64,000 bases of DNA from Paracholeplasma vituli (GCF_025446935.1 NZ_JAOEGN010000006.1:1-64000); one strand, 5' to 3'. Positions 10,662 to 20,659 are shown, numbered from the stretch's first letter. Notes: generated by a model not told the origin, from the letters alone. Translations and numbers: made by a program.

Positions 10662-11432
10662 ATGAATATCTTAATTGTGAATGACGACGGTATCTTAGAA
10701 CCAGGTATCGAAGTCTTAGCGAAGCAACTCGCACCTCTTGGTAATATTTATGTTGTGGCTCCTGAAACGCATCAAAGCGGTCAGGGCCACGGCATTACCA
10801 TTAATGAACCTTTAAAAGTCAAAGACTATGGGAATCTTTATGGCGCTACTAAGGCTTTATCCGTCTTGGGTAAGCCAGCAGATTGTACACGAATTGCAGT
10901 GGGTTTATTAGGTGTTGATTTTGACCTATGTGTCAGTGGTGTGAATAGTGGTTTAAACGTCGGATCTGATGTGCTTTATTCTGGTACAGTTGCCGCTGCA
11001 ACAGAAGCCTTAATTTTGGGAATTCCAGCCATTGCTGTATCTGGTCCCAAAAAGAGTTTACACATGGCTGAAAAATCAATATATAAACTGGTTAAATACT
11101 TATTAGAAAACAACGTACTCGGAAAAGAGTATATTCTAAACATCAATTATCCAAGTTCAAAATTTGAAATGTTCTTGGGGGTTAAGTGGACCACTCAAGG
11201 TAAGCACCATCACGCTGCGAGGTTTAACCAAGTTGGTGAAAATTTATATGAAACCGTATATGAATTGATTGACACCAATGAGGATGATAACAGCGACGTA
11301 ACCGCATTTAGAACAGGATATCTATCCATAACCCCATTATTTGAAAATCGAACACACAATGATTTACTTCAAATCTTAGAAAACCAAAAGCAATTGAATG
11401 TAACCGCTATTTATGATAATATAATTGAGTAA
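10662..11432 (+). CDS. surE: 5'/3'-nucleotidase SurE
   Basis: SurE is a metal-dependent nucleoside-monophosphate phosphatase. It has the N-terminal family signature ILIVNDDG with the metal-binding Asp pair, then SGQGHGITI, and the conserved CVSGVNSGLNVGSDVLYSG loop. The C-terminal dimerisation arm is present (256 residues in all). It begins one base after the ileS stop, so it is probably read from the T-box-controlled transcript and by translational coupling. Confidence 0.94.
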   Translation: MNILIVNDDGILEPGIEVLAKQLAPLGNIYVVAPETHQSGQGHGITINEPLKVKDYGNLYGATKALSVLGKPADCTRIAVGLLGVDFDLCVSGVNSGLNVGSDVLYSGTVAAATEALILGIPAIAVSGPKKSLHMAEKSIYKLVKYLLENNVLGKEYILNINYPSSKFEMFLGVKWTTQGKHHHAARFNQVGENLYETVYELIDTNEDDNSDVTAFRTGYLSITPLFENRTHNDLLQILENQKQLNVTAIYDNIIE

Positions 11433-11444
11433 GGATGTGTTTAT

Positions 11445-12311
11445 ATGAACGTATTTGTGCTTCATTTTTTTAAAGAAAAAAGTAGAGCTTTTGACTATGA
11501 ACGCATTTTATCCTTTTTCGATGATGTCCAAGAAGCACAGTTGGGAGAAGTTTCAGAATCCTCTAGCGAAGTTCGCATGGAGTATCGTCACCCCATCTTA
11601 AAGACCAAAGCGGATTTTGTGATTTCTAGGAAATCTACTGTCACTGACATTTATAAGTTAGATCCACAATTCTTAGACGTCAATTTCAGGCTAGAAATGC
11701 CTCTAATGACGCCTTTTTATGGTGCGAAGAAAGTCTTTAATATCGTTGAACGTCTTTGTAAGGAGTTCAATTTTGCAATTTACCACGATATGTTTGAAGA
11801 TGTGTTACCATTTAAAATGGAAGTCGTCGAAAAAGTATTCGATATCGTTCGTAAAGCTTATAAAGAGAAGTATGGTTATCAATTAAAGGATTACCACACA
11901 TTCAATGATCAAAAACTCAATGATTGTTTAAAATACGTCGATGAACAATATGACTTACATCGTTATTATAAAGAGTTAGATATTTATGTGCCCAACTACT
12001 TCGTTGTTTTAGATGAAGATCAAAAAGTACATTTTTCCATTGAATGGCGTGAAAATACAGTTACGTTATTTCCACCCCACATCGATTATGTCTATTTACG
12101 AATCGGTTTTGATCAAAAAATCATTCCTTTTCATGAGTTGATGGCTAAAATCGATAAGATGACAACCGGTGTACCTGGTTTTCTTCAAAACACCAAAGTC
12201 ATCGAACCAAAACACTTAAAAAAAGTGATGAAAATCATCAAGAAAACCAAGTTTACACCTGTGAATGGTACACTCGTTCACATTGAACTCGAACATGTTA
12301 TCGATATCTAA
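11445..12311 (+). CDS. Hypothetical protein, 288 residues, family not recognised
   Basis: I do not recognise a family. The protein is soluble, with no signal peptide or membrane segment, and is rich in aromatic and charged residues. It starts with a beta-strand-like MNVFVLHFF followed by an acidic stretch. A middle helical segment (YKEKYGYQLKDYHTFND) and a C-terminal Lys-rich segment (KHLKKVMKIIKKTKF) are notable. It follows surE by 12 bases with an AAGGATG-type ribosome-binding site and is closed by a terminator, so it is the last gene of the ileS-surE transcript. The placement suggests a housekeeping role, but nothing in the sequence shows which. Confidence 0.75.
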   Translation: MNVFVLHFFKEKSRAFDYERILSFFDDVQEAQLGEVSESSSEVRMEYRHPILKTKADFVISRKSTVTDIYKLDPQFLDVNFRLEMPLMTPFYGAKKVFNIVERLCKEFNFAIYHDMFEDVLPFKMEVVEKVFDIVRKAYKEKYGYQLKDYHTFNDQKLNDCLKYVDEQYDLHRYYKELDIYVPNYFVVLDEDQKVHFSIEWRENTVTLFPPHIDYVYLRIGFDQKIIPFHELMAKIDKMTTGVPGFLQNTKVIEPKHLKKVMKIIKKTKFTPVNGTLVHIELEHVIDI

Positions 12312-12331
12312 GGGTCAATGATGGCCCTTTT
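12310..12331 (+). terminator. Terminator after the ileS-surE operon
   Basis: An 8-bp stem AAGGGTCA / TGGCCCTT (one G-T pair, loop ATGA) is followed by a short T-run. It overlaps the stop codon region of the 288-residue gene. Confidence 0.65.
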
Positions 12332-12355
12332 AAATCCAAAAAAAGGAGGAATTAC

Positions 12356-12598
12356 ATGTTTTCAAACCTAGATCCTGCAATTGTGGAGCTATTTGGCATT
12401 TTAGCAGGGACCTTGGTCCTAATCTCATTTTTAATGAAGAGTGAAAGACAAATTCGTTTCATCAATATCATCGGCTGCGTGATTTTTGTAGTTTATGACA
12501 TCATGATCAGCTCAGTGTCAGTCGTTGTATTAAACGTTGGCTTGACACTCGTTCATATTGTAAAATTAAGTCGTAAGAAAGAAAAGGAGCAAGAATAA
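12356..12598 (+). CDS. Small membrane protein, YgjV-like
   Basis: An 80-residue protein with two or three hydrophobic segments ([48 protein letters not shown]) and a highly charged C-terminal tail. The pattern of a short helix, a cluster of charged residues and then [14 protein letters not shown] resembles the small YgjV/Imp-type membrane proteins of Firmicutes, whose function is unknown. It has its own AGGAGG and lies 2 bases ahead of deoC, so it appears to lead the deo operon. The family resemblance is by eye. Confidence 0.7.
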   Translation: MFSNLDPAIVELFGILAGTLVLISFLMKSERQIRFINIIGCVIFVVYDIMISSVSVVVLNVGLTLVHIVKLSRKKEKEQE

Positions 12599-12600
12599 TC

Positions 12601-13281
12601 ATGTCATTAAGTAAAATGATTGACCACACCAAGTTAGGACCTAGTGTGGTAGAGGCAGACATCATTAAACTCTGCGAAGAAGCTAAACAGTATGACTTCA
12701 TGAGTGTATGTGTCAACCCAAATTATGTTAAACTAGCAAAATCATTGCTACAAGGTTCGTCCGTACTCGTTTGTACAGTCGTTGGATTCCCTTCCGGTGC
12801 GCATGCCACTGAGGCTAAAGCGTTTGAAACTCGTCAAGCGGTTATAGATGGTGCAGATGAAATCGATATGGTCATTTCTGTTGGTAACCTTAAAGACAAA
12901 CGTTATGACGCAGTCTTGCAAGACATCAAAGCTGTTGTCGCAGCAGCGAGTGGTAAACTGGTTAAAGTCATCATCGAAACCTGTTTATTAACCGATGAAG
13001 AAAAAATCAAAGCGTGCGAACTTGCGGTTTTAGCAAAAGCAGACTTTGTCAAAACATCCACAGGTTTCTCAACCGGTGGTGCGACTGCAGCCGATATCGC
13101 ATTGATGCGTAAAGTTGTCGGTCCTAATTATGGTGTAAAAGCTTCTGGCGGTATTCGTAGCTATGAAGATGCAAAACTCATGATTGAAGCAGGGGCTAGC
13201 CGTATTGGTGCATCCTCAGGTATTAAAATCGTAACCCATCAACAAGGAGATAAGAAAGATGATTCCAACACCTCATATTAG
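12601..13281 (+). CDS. deoC: Deoxyribose-phosphate aldolase
   Basis: DeoC cleaves 2-deoxyribose-5-phosphate into acetaldehyde and glyceraldehyde-3-phosphate, letting the cell use deoxynucleosides as carbon and energy. The start shows MIDHTKLGP. The Schiff-base lysine lies in [13 protein letters not shown], the proton-relay lysine in [12 protein letters not shown], and the phosphate site in RIGASSG. The last codons overlap the deoD start by 23 bases. It would use deoxyribose-1-phosphate released by DeoD here and by the pyrimidine phosphorylase at 29.6 kb, after phosphopentomutase, which is not in this window. Confidence 0.96.
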   Translation: MSLSKMIDHTKLGPSVVEADIIKLCEEAKQYDFMSVCVNPNYVKLAKSLLQGSSVLVCTVVGFPSGAHATEAKAFETRQAVIDGADEIDMVISVGNLKDKRYDAVLQDIKAVVAAASGKLVKVIIETCLLTDEEKIKACELAVLAKADFVKTSTGFSTGGATAADIALMRKVVGPNYGVKASGGIRSYEDAKLMIEAGASRIGASSGIKIVTHQQGDKKDDSNTSY

Positions 13282-13978
13282 TCTTACAGATAAAAATTTA
13301 ATAGCTAAAACAGTATTAATGCCGGGTGACCCACTACGTGCGAAAATGATTGCAGAAACCTTCTTAACCGATGTTGTTCAAATCAACGCAGTACGTAATA
13401 TGTTTGGCTATACCGGTAAATATAAAGGCAAACCAGTCACTGTATTTGGTTCAGGTATGGGAATGCCTTCCATTGGTATTTACTCCTATGAACTTTTCGC
13501 TTTCTATGGCGTCGAAAACATCATTCGCGTAGGGTCTTGTGGAGCTTATACGAAGGATTTAAACCTATACGATGTCATTTTAGTCAATGAAGCATACAGT
13601 GAATCTTCCTATGCTAAAACTATGGGATTAACTGGATCTAAAGTACTAAAAGCGAATAAGACACTTAATAATCGTGCCGTGAAAGCTGCAGAAAAGTTAA
13701 ATATTCCGCTTACAGTCGGACGAATTCACTCTTCTGACGTGTTCTATAACTTAAAAGGTTCTGTCCATGAAGCCCGTTTCAATGAACAAGGTTGTATCGC
13801 AGTAGAAATGGAATCTTTCGCTTTATTCGCAAATGCTAAAGCATTGAATAAGAAAGCAACCTGCCTCTTAACTGTGTCTGACTCCCTAGTCACTCATGAA
13901 GCAACCACTGCTGAAGAAAGACAAAAATCTTTCACAAAAATGATGGAAATTGCGCTAGAAGTAGCGATTAAATCATGA
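13259..13978 (+). CDS. deoD: Purine-nucleoside phosphorylase, DeoD type
   Basis: A hexameric DeoD-type phosphorylase that converts purine (deoxy)nucleosides plus phosphate into free base and (deoxy)ribose-1-phosphate. Visible landmarks are MPGDPLRAK (phosphate loop), [31 protein letters not shown] (sugar and base contact) and the catalytic Asp in [12 protein letters not shown]. The start ATG lies inside deoC behind AAGGAGAT. The stop overlaps the ATG of the next gene, so these are translated in series. The product purines could be re-used by Apt at 47.5 kb. Confidence 0.96.
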   Translation: MIPTPHISLTDKNLIAKTVLMPGDPLRAKMIAETFLTDVVQINAVRNMFGYTGKYKGKPVTVFGSGMGMPSIGIYSYELFAFYGVENIIRVGSCGAYTKDLNLYDVILVNEAYSESSYAKTMGLTGSKVLKANKTLNNRAVKAAEKLNIPLTVGRIHSSDVFYNLKGSVHEARFNEQGCIAVEMESFALFANAKALNKKATCLLTVSDSLVTHEATTAEERQKSFTKMMEIALEVAIKS

Positions 13979-15186
13979 TTTTAGTCGACACTACAAAAAA
14001 ATTCAAAACGGTACTCATCACATTAAAGTTTAAAAGGCCGGCGAGAGTAGATGAATTCGCCTTTAGAACCTTACTGCCAAGTGTACTACGCACTAAAACT
14101 AACTTATACAAAAATCGCCAACAATTCAATGAAAAACTTGAAAATCTTTATGGTGCAAGTTTAAGTTCGAATACCAATAAAATTGGTACTTTAAGTATCA
14201 TTCATATTCAACTCAAATTGATCAATCCTTCCCTAGCACTCGATGAAACATTGTTTGCTGAAGGGTTAAACTTCTTGAAGGAATATGTCTATGGACATGA
14301 TACTTTCAATGAAAAAGACTTTGAACTTGAAAAACAAATGCTGATTGAAGAAGTGGTTGCGAAAGAAAACGATAAAACCCGTTATGCTTTAACCCGTCTA
14401 TTTGAAGAAATGTGTCCAAATGAACTCTACGGTGCTCGTGTATCCGGAACCAAAGAACAATTAGAAGCACTGACATTCAAACAATTTAAGAAATTATATA
14501 AAGACTTCGTGAATAACGATGAACTTCAAATTATCCTTTCTGGAGATATTAAGCGTCAAGACATCTCTTTAACTGAAACGATATTCCCAAACGCTTCCTT
14601 CAGCCCAATCGATTTCTTAGACTATGAAACCAAGACTATTGAATCGGTTAAAGAAATCGTTGAACACGATCAAATCAACCAAACGAAATTGAATATTGGT
14701 TATCGTTTACCAATTCGTCAAGGAGATACCAATCATGTCGCTGCCGTATTATTTAATGCAGCACTAGGTGGATATGTACACTCTCGTTTATTTTTAAATG
14801 TACGCGAAAAACACTCATTATGTTATTATGTATCATCTGTCTATGACGCCTACAAAGGGATTTTATTCATCTATTCCGGTGTCGATGCGAAACGCTTAGA
14901 TTTAGCTAAGAAAGTGATCGATGAAGAAGTCAGACGTATGTGCACAGAACGCATTAGTGAAAAAGAACTTGCCTTATCCAAACAAGCGATGATCAATGAC
15001 CTAAAGGAATCAGAAGACTCTCAAGGTGCGAGACAAAACTTGATGTATATTCAAGCGTTATTAGGTAAAACACCTTCTTTAGAAGAACGTATCGCTAAAA
15101 TTGAAGCTGTGACCCCAAATGATTTATTAGAAGTAGGTAAATTACTCGTAAAAGATACGGTTTATCTATTGGATGTGGAGCGTTAA
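13975..15186 (+). CDS. ymfF: M16-family peptidase-like protein YmfF (non-catalytic half)
   Basis: A peptidase M16 fold protein without the HxxEH zinc motif, so it is unlikely to be a protease by itself. The length (403 residues), the lack of a catalytic motif and its position directly ahead of an HxxEH-bearing M16 protein fit the YmfF/YmfH pair of Firmicutes. In databases this pair is labelled as associated with EF-P 5-aminopentanol modification. The C-terminal M16 arm is present (GGYVHSRLFLNVREKHSLCYY). The start overlaps deoD by 4 bases (ATGA). The two probably form a heterodimer. Confidence 0.88.
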   Translation: MILVDTTKKFKTVLITLKFKRPARVDEFAFRTLLPSVLRTKTNLYKNRQQFNEKLENLYGASLSSNTNKIGTLSIIHIQLKLINPSLALDETLFAEGLNFLKEYVYGHDTFNEKDFELEKQMLIEEVVAKENDKTRYALTRLFEEMCPNELYGARVSGTKEQLEALTFKQFKKLYKDFVNNDELQIILSGDIKRQDISLTETIFPNASFSPIDFLDYETKTIESVKEIVEHDQINQTKLNIGYRLPIRQGDTNHVAAVLFNAALGGYVHSRLFLNVREKHSLCYYVSSVYDAYKGILFIYSGVDAKRLDLAKKVIDEEVRRMCTERISEKELALSKQAMINDLKESEDSQGARQNLMYIQALLGKTPSLEERIAKIEAVTPNDLLEVGKLLVKDTVYLLDVER

Positions 15187-15189
15187 ACT

Positions 15190-16482
15190 ATGGAAAAACT
15201 ATACTATCCTCAACTCAATGAAACCGTCTATCAAAAGACTCTAGCCAATGGTTTAAAGATTTATATGATTCCAAAAACTGATTTTCATAAAGTCTTCGCT
15301 ACATTTACTACAAACTATGGTTCATTTGATCAAAGTTTTATTTTCCCAAAAACAGGTAAAAAGATGAATCAACCAGAAGGTATTGCGCACTTCTTAGAAC
15401 ATAAGATGTTTTCAATGCCAGACAAGACTGATGCATTTGAAACCTTGTCAAAATTTGGTGTCAATGCGAACGCCTATACGAATTTTGATCGTACTAGTTA
15501 TTTATTCTCAGGCACTAAAAACATTGAAGGTGCGCTGAATTATTTACTAGATTTCGTGCAAACCCCGTACTTCACAGTGAAATCGGTTCGTAAAGAACAA
15601 GGTATCATTGCTGAAGAACTTAGAATGTATGCCGATTACCCTAATCAACGTTTGTTTTATGGATTATTACAAAATCTATATGAAAAACACCCAATCCATG
15701 TTGAAATTGGGGGGACAGTAGAATCCATCTACCGGATTACCGCCAAAAAGCTTTATGATGCGTATGAAACATTCTACCACCCTTCCAACATGGAAGTCGT
15801 CTTAGTCGGTAATTTTGATCCCGAAGCGATGGCTAAATTGATTGAAGATAACCAAGCTAAAAAAGCATATACCTATCAAGAACCAATCAAACGCTTTATG
15901 CCAAAAGAACCTAAAGGGATTGTAAGATCTCATGCAGAAGTGGAAATGCCTGTAGTCATGCCTAAACTAGGACTTGGGGTTAAATTAACACCTTCATCGG
16001 GAAAAGAAGCCCTAAAGAAAGACATTGCACTTGCAATATTGCTAGATATGTATTTTGCGAACTCCACAAGGAACTATCAAACCTTATTACAATCGCGTTT
16101 AATTAATGAATCTTTCGAATATACCAGTATTGAAGAAGACGGCGCGTTCAGCCTAGCATTCTTTGGTGATACCGTCGATCCAACTGCACTTAAGGAAAAA
16201 CTAACCAAAATGATTTTAGCGTTAAAACGTAAAAATCACGATGTTGCTTTATTTGAACGTCAAAAGAAGAGTACATTGGGCTCGTTCTTTATGAGTTTAA
16301 ATAGCCTTGAATCGATTTCAATGGGATTCACCAATTATTTAGCGAATGGTATTTCTATGTTTGAAGTACCTGAAATCATTGAATCCATTACATTAGATGA
16401 TATTCAAGTGATCGCGCAAGATATTCAACCTAAACGTATTTCTTCATTTGTTGTCTTACCAGCGAAAGCTCAAAAAGCCTAG
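15190..16482 (+). CDS. ymfH: M16-family zinc peptidase YmfH
   Basis: This is the catalytic partner of the preceding gene. It keeps the inverted zinc motif HFLEH (in GIAHFLEHKMF), with the third ligand glutamate expected in EEL about 75 residues later (IIAEELRMYADYPNQRL). The sequence YEKHPIHVEIGGT and the substrate-gripping C-terminal M16 domain are present. It is 430 residues long with no signal peptide, so it is cytoplasmic. It lies 3 bases after ymfF. In Bacillus the pair has been tied to EF-P modification; the EF-P gene is not in this window. A strong terminator follows. Confidence 0.9.
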   Translation: MEKLYYPQLNETVYQKTLANGLKIYMIPKTDFHKVFATFTTNYGSFDQSFIFPKTGKKMNQPEGIAHFLEHKMFSMPDKTDAFETLSKFGVNANAYTNFDRTSYLFSGTKNIEGALNYLLDFVQTPYFTVKSVRKEQGIIAEELRMYADYPNQRLFYGLLQNLYEKHPIHVEIGGTVESIYRITAKKLYDAYETFYHPSNMEVVLVGNFDPEAMAKLIEDNQAKKAYTYQEPIKRFMPKEPKGIVRSHAEVEMPVVMPKLGLGVKLTPSSGKEALKKDIALAILLDMYFANSTRNYQTLLQSRLINESFEYTSIEEDGAFSLAFFGDTVDPTALKEKLTKMILALKRKNHDVALFERQKKSTLGSFFMSLNSLESISMGFTNYLANGISMFEVPEIIESITLDDIQVIAQDIQPKRISSFVVLPAKAQKA

Positions 16483-16517
16483 TTTTTATCAAAAATTAAT
16501 ATAAAAACCATTCAAGG

Positions 16518-16545
16518 GGAATTTCACATCGAAATTCCTTTTTTT
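16518..16545 (+). terminator. Terminator of the deo-ymf operon
   Basis: A perfect 8-bp stem GGAATTTC / GAAATTCC with loop ACATC is followed by seven Ts. Confidence 0.85.
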
Positions 16546-16615
16546 GTATCAAAATACGTCAATTTAAACTTTACATCCTGAATTTCTGCAATTAGGTGAT
16601 TTCAATATACTACTT

Positions 16616-16621
16616 TATAAT
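16616..16621 (+). promoter_or_regulatory. -10 element of ssb
   Basis: TATAAT 20 bases before the ssb ATG, with AAGGAGG between them. The -35 region is not well conserved. Confidence 0.5.
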
Positions 16622-16641
16622 AGGCATCAAGGAGGTACACA

Positions 16642-16998
16642 ATGTTAAATCAAGTAACACTGATTGGTAGACTCACTCACGATCCTGTTGTGAAGACCAT
16701 GGAGGATGGCAAAAAAGTATCCGATATTCAGATTGCAGTTCAGCGTGCATTCAAGAATATGGATGGTCTTTACGAAACAGATTTCATCAGTTGTAGTCTA
16801 TGGCAAGGTTCGGCTGAAATTATTGAAAACTATTGTAAGAAAGGGTCTATGGTAGCAATCCGCGGCAGGCTTCAAACCAGAAAACTCGAACTTGCAAATA
16901 ACAAAATCATTTCAGTCATTGAACTCGTCGGCGAAAGGGTTATACACCTTTCTAGTACATTTAAAACAAGTCCATCATGTCCGGAAGAAGACGCCTAA
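16642..16998 (+). CDS. ssb: Single-stranded DNA-binding protein, short form
   Basis: An OB-fold protein that coats single-stranded DNA. The N-terminal family start MLNQVTLIGRLTHDP and the core SCSLWQGSAEIIENYCKKGSM and GRLQTRK are clear. At 118 residues it is short. The glycine/glutamine-rich linker and the acidic tip (DDDIPF-like) that recruits repair proteins are absent, replaced by SCPEEDA. This resembles the shorter SsbB-type paralogues of Firmicutes and suggests the genome may carry another full-length Ssb. It is a single-gene unit with its own promoter and terminator. Confidence 0.92.
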   Translation: MLNQVTLIGRLTHDPVVKTMEDGKKVSDIQIAVQRAFKNMDGLYETDFISCSLWQGSAEIIENYCKKGSMVAIRGRLQTRKLELANNKIISVIELVGERVIHLSSTFKTSPSCPEEDA

Positions 16999-17013
16999 GC
17001 AGGCGCTTTTTCA
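16992..17013 (+). terminator. Terminator of ssb
   Basis: Stem CGCCT / AGGCG (loop AAGC) overlaps the ssb stop codon and is followed by five Ts. Confidence 0.7.
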
Positions 17014-17092
17014 TTTTTATATATCATATAAACGTTTTTGAATTTTGATACATACAGCACTAAAATGGATTGTGAATGAACCTAAATGTTGG

Positions 17093-17098
17093 TATAAT
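17093..17098 (+). promoter_or_regulatory. -10 element upstream of pepV
   Basis: TATAAT in TTGGTATAATG, six bases before the AAGGAG Shine-Dalgarno at 17104-17109. It confirms ATG 17118 as the pepV start rather than upstream in-frame codons and implies a very short leader. Confidence 0.5.
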
Positions 17099-17117
17099 GA
17101 AACAAGGAGTTGATATT

Positions 17118-18494
17118 ATGAACATTAATTTTGTAGAAGAAGTCACAAAACGCAAAGAAGCGATTATGAAAGACCTAGTCGGCCTCATTCAAATCAATTC
17201 AGAATTAACCACTTTCGATCCGAACCGTAAACATGCACCATTTGGCGAAGGTATCGATGAAGCATTAACTTATATGTTGAATATTGGCAAAAGAGATGGT
17301 TTTAGCACGTTAAATGCAGATCATTATGCTGGTCACATTGAATATGGTCAACAAGACGAATACGTCGGTATGGTGGGTCACTTAGATGTCGTACCTGCAG
17401 GTTCTGGATGGTCTTATCCACCATACGGTGCAGTCGTTGCAGACGGTAAAATGTATGGCCGTGGAACAGAAGATGACAAAGGTCCAACCCTCGCTGCTTA
17501 TTATGCTATGAAAATATTGAAGGACCTCCAAGTTCCACTCTCTAAGCGTATCAAATTGGTTCTTGGTACCGATGAAGAAACCGCTTGGCGCTGTGTAAAT
17601 TACTATTTTAAACATTATCCAGAACAACCAGTAGCCGGATTCATTCCAGACTCAGAGTTCCCTCTAACCTATGGTGAAAAAGGCATTTTAAAAGTCGTCG
17701 TTAAAGGTAAGAATGAGCCATCTAAATTGGTTCGTTTTGACTCGGGTTTACGCGATAATATGGTGCCTGATCACGCCCTCGCAATTGTTTCAGACAAAGA
17801 CTTGAAAGAAAAATTTGAAGCATTCCTTTCTAAACATAAATATTCAGGTAAGGTATCCGAAGAAGGTGCTAATTTAGTCCTTGAAATCGATGGTAAGAGT
17901 GCACACGGTTCTACACCAGACGAAGGTGTGAACGCAGCCTATCTCATGGTTCATTTCTTTAATGAAGTAGGTATCACAAATGCATTTATTGACGCCATCA
18001 ATACCTACCTATTAGACGATACTAAAGGCGTCAAAATTGGTGTCGACTATTTAGATAAAGAAATGGGACCTGTGACAGTTAATGCTGGTGTATTTAAACT
18101 CGAAAATAACCAATTCGAAATCATTTTAAACCCACGTTATCCAAATGGTGTTGACCCAGAAAGTTTTATCAAACGTTTTGAAACAGCATTCTCTTCACTT
18201 GGATTAAAAGTTGAACTCGGCAAACACCAACGCCTGCTTTATGTGGACCCAAAATCAGCTATGATTCAAACCCTTATGGAAGCCTATAAGAAGTATTCCA
18301 AAGACTATGAGGCTAAACCACTGACTACCGGTGGTGGTACTTTCGCAAGAGCGATGAAAAACTCGGTAGCATTTGGACCACATTTCCCTAATAAACCAAG
18401 CTATATTCATCAAAAAGACGAATACATCATTTTAGATGATTTCTTCATGAGCATTGCTATCTATGCAGATGCATTGTATCAATTGGCAAAATAA
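17118..18494 (+). CDS. pepV: Dipeptidase PepV (M20 zinc peptidase)
   Basis: A cytoplasmic M20A metallopeptidase that hydrolyses dipeptides. Metal-binding landmarks are [12 protein letters not shown], the bridging Asp in [10 protein letters not shown], the general-base Glu pair in [16 protein letters not shown], and a C-terminal His in [13 protein letters not shown]. The lid domain insertion typical of PepV/Sapep is present ([17 protein letters not shown]). The 458-residue length is normal. The TAA stop overlaps the thyA ATG (TAATG), so pepV-thyA-folA-plsC form one translationally coupled operon. Peptide use is expected for an organism dependent on imported amino acids. Confidence 0.94.
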   Translation: MNINFVEEVTKRKEAIMKDLVGLIQINSELTTFDPNRKHAPFGEGIDEALTYMLNIGKRDGFSTLNADHYAGHIEYGQQDEYVGMVGHLDVVPAGSGWSYPPYGAVVADGKMYGRGTEDDKGPTLAAYYAMKILKDLQVPLSKRIKLVLGTDEETAWRCVNYYFKHYPEQPVAGFIPDSEFPLTYGEKGILKVVVKGKNEPSKLVRFDSGLRDNMVPDHALAIVSDKDLKEKFEAFLSKHKYSGKVSEEGANLVLEIDGKSAHGSTPDEGVNAAYLMVHFFNEVGITNAFIDAINTYLLDDTKGVKIGVDYLDKEMGPVTVNAGVFKLENNQFEIILNPRYPNGVDPESFIKRFETAFSSLGLKVELGKHQRLLYVDPKSAMIQTLMEAYKKYSKDYEAKPLTTGGGTFARAMKNSVAFGPHFPNKPSYIHQKDEYIILDDFFMSIAIYADALYQLAK

Positions 18495-19360
18495 TGAAAC
18501 AGTATCTCGATCTATGTCGTCATGTAATGACACATGGCACCGAAAAAACGGATAGAACCAACACCGGAACCAAAAGTGTGTTTGGCTATCAAATGCGATT
18601 TGATTTATCTGAGGGATTTCCTCTGTTAACGACCAAAAAAGTATTCTTAAAAGCCATCATTCATGAATTACTTTGGTTCATCAGTGGGGACACTAATATT
18701 AAATATTTAGTTGACAACGATGTCCGAATTTGGAATGAATGGCCTTATGAAAAATTTAAAAAATCGGATGACTATCGACAAGAAACGATGGAAGAATTCG
18801 TTCAAAAAATCAAAAATGATGCTGAGTTCGCAAAGAAACATGGCGAACTTGGGCCAGTCTATGGTGCTCAGTGGCGTAATTTTAACGGGGTTGATCAGTT
18901 GATGGATGTCATCAAGCAAATTAAACACAATCCCGATTCAAGACGCATAATTCTATCCGCTTGGAATCCGAAAGACTTACCTGAAATGGCGTTACCACCT
19001 TGTCATACATTCATGCAGTTTTATGTGGTGAATGGTGAGTTATCCCTTCAACTTTATCAACGAAGTGGTGACATTTTCTTAGGTATTCCATTTAATATCG
19101 CATCCTACAGCCTATTTTTAATGATGGTAGCTCAAGTTACGGGTTTAAAACCAAAAACATTCGTTCATACCATTGGGGATGCACATATTTATAGTAATCA
19201 TTTTGATCAAGTGAATCTACAACTCAGTCGAACCCCTAGAACACTGCCTAAGATGAAAATAAATCCCGACGTTAAAGAGATTACAGGGTTCAAATTTGAT
19301 GATTTTGAATTGGTGGATTATAATCCATACCCTACAATCAAAGGTGTCGTAGCGGTATGA
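18494..19360 (+). CDS. thyA: Thymidylate synthase ThyA
   Basis: ThyA methylates dUMP to dTMP using methylene-tetrahydrofolate. The catalytic cysteine is in [12 protein letters not shown], the phosphate-binding arginines in [12 protein letters not shown] and [14 protein letters not shown], and the nucleotide contact in HIYSNHFDQ. It is 288 residues long, slightly longer than the 264-residue Escherichia coli enzyme because of an insertion after residue 85, as in Lactobacillus-type ThyA. It is coupled to folA by a 4-base overlap, the usual pairing because ThyA oxidises folate that FolA must reduce. Confidence 0.97.
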   Translation: MKQYLDLCRHVMTHGTEKTDRTNTGTKSVFGYQMRFDLSEGFPLLTTKKVFLKAIIHELLWFISGDTNIKYLVDNDVRIWNEWPYEKFKKSDDYRQETMEEFVQKIKNDAEFAKKHGELGPVYGAQWRNFNGVDQLMDVIKQIKHNPDSRRIILSAWNPKDLPEMALPPCHTFMQFYVVNGELSLQLYQRSGDIFLGIPFNIASYSLFLMMVAQVTGLKPKTFVHTIGDAHIYSNHFDQVNLQLSRTPRTLPKMKINPDVKEITGFKFDDFELVDYNPYPTIKGVVAV

Positions 19361-19830
19361 TTAAACTCATTTGGGCAATGGATCAAGATTGGCTAATCGG
19401 TAAAGACAATGTATTGCCTTGGCATTACAAGAAAGATTTGGCCTATTTTAAAGAAAAAACCAAAGGTCAACCCGTTTTAATGGGAGATATGACTTATGAT
19501 TCATTAAAATCATACTATAAAGACAAACCATTACCGTTTGGACAACTGTATGTTGCTTCTATTACGGATAGGGTGTTTCACGACGCAATTAAGGTAACGG
19601 ACATCGATCAGTTCTTAAGCACCTATAAAGACGATTTATTCGTCATTGGTGGTAAGACTATCTACCGTTTAAGTTTACCTTATGCCGACCAACTTTACAT
19701 CACTTTCATCGACAAATCTCATGAAGGGAACGTTTATTTTCCGAAGTTTGATTTAAACGCATACCACCTGATTCAAGAAGAAAAAGTCGATGTATTAAGA
19801 TTTTGTGTATACGAAAAGGTGAAATCATGA
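19357..19830 (+). CDS. folA: Dihydrofolate reductase
   Basis: FolA reduces dihydrofolate with NADPH, regenerating cofactor for ThyA. It has the N-terminal strand [20 protein letters not shown] with the conserved W-x-x-x-x-D region (KKDLAYFK), the NADPH-contact stretch [11 protein letters not shown] and [16 protein letters not shown]. At 157 residues it is a standard single-domain enzyme. The start overlaps thyA by 4 bases, and its TGA overlaps the plsC ATG. Confidence 0.95.
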   Translation: MIKLIWAMDQDWLIGKDNVLPWHYKKDLAYFKEKTKGQPVLMGDMTYDSLKSYYKDKPLPFGQLYVASITDRVFHDAIKVTDIDQFLSTYKDDLFVIGGKTIYRLSLPYADQLYITFIDKSHEGNVYFPKFDLNAYHLIQEEKVDVLRFCVYEKVKS

Positions 19831-20630
19831 TTTCAGCACTATTTATTATCATTTGGTTTGGATCAGCAGGGTTCTTTTTTGGCCTCACGTCCTCTGAACT
19901 ATGGCTCATTCCAGTTTGGCTCATCGTAGGCTACGCACTCGCATGGATTTCTATGGTACTTACCCTCATTGTCATGATGCCTTATATGAAGTACACCAAA
20001 GTTGATAATCGATTCAAGCATTATTACATTCGTAGTATCGCCAAATTCATCTCGATATTTGCTTTAAGACTAAGATTAAAGGTAGAAGGGAAACATTTGT
20101 TGCCAGCAGACGGTAGTTTCGTGATGTATGCAAACCACAAATCCTACGCAGATCCGTTTATTCTTTATCAACTGATTGATAGACCTGCGGGCATGGCAGC
20201 TAAAAAAGGCATCTATAAGTTACCAGTCGTAAGACGTTATATGCCTTGGTTTGGTTGTATCCAAATTGATCGTGAAAACAACCGTGAAGCTGCAAAATCC
20301 ATACTTAAAGGTATTGATCAAATTAAACAAGGTATGATTATGGCCATATTCCCTGAGGGTGGCATTAAAGATCGCAACGATGAACAAATGGTCGCGATGC
20401 GTGCAGGTGCATACAAACTCGCAACTAAAGCAGAAGCTCCGATTGTTCCCATAACTCTAATCGGAACCACTGAGGTTAAACATAGAGCACCTTGGAGACC
20501 TACTAAGATAAAAGTCATCATTCATGAACCGATTTATAAAGAAACCTATCAAGACTTATCCTCCACAGAACTCGCAGATCACGTGATGCAACTGGTAAAT
20601 CAAACCATAAAAGTGCACAATGGTAAATAA
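19827..20630 (+). CDS. plsC: 1-acyl-sn-glycerol-3-phosphate acyltransferase PlsC
   Basis: PlsC acylates lysophosphatidate to phosphatidate at the membrane in phospholipid synthesis. The catalytic NHxxxxD is NHKSYAD with H104 and D109, and the phosphate-binding motif is FPEGG near residue 175. Two N-terminal hydrophobic segments (residues about 1-20 and 25-50) anchor it. I place the start at ATG 19827, which overlaps the folA TGA; in-frame sequence before it is folA. A classical terminator follows at once, and then a group II intron remnant. Confidence 0.93.
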   Translation: MISALFIIIWFGSAGFFFGLTSSELWLIPVWLIVGYALAWISMVLTLIVMMPYMKYTKVDNRFKHYYIRSIAKFISIFALRLRLKVEGKHLLPADGSFVMYANHKSYADPFILYQLIDRPAGMAAKKGIYKLPVVRRYMPWFGCIQIDRENNREAAKSILKGIDQIKQGMIMAIFPEGGIKDRNDEQMVAMRAGAYKLATKAEAPIVPITLIGTTEVKHRAPWRPTKIKVIIHEPIYKETYQDLSSTELADHVMQLVNQTIKVHNGK

Positions 20631-20659
20631 ACAGAAATCTACAAGGATTTCTGTTTTTT
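20631..20659 (+). terminator. Terminator of the pepV-thyA-folA-plsC operon
   Basis: Perfect 9-bp stem ACAGAAATC / GATTTCTGT, loop TACAAG, then six Ts. The intron remnant begins three bases after the T-run. Confidence 0.9.
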
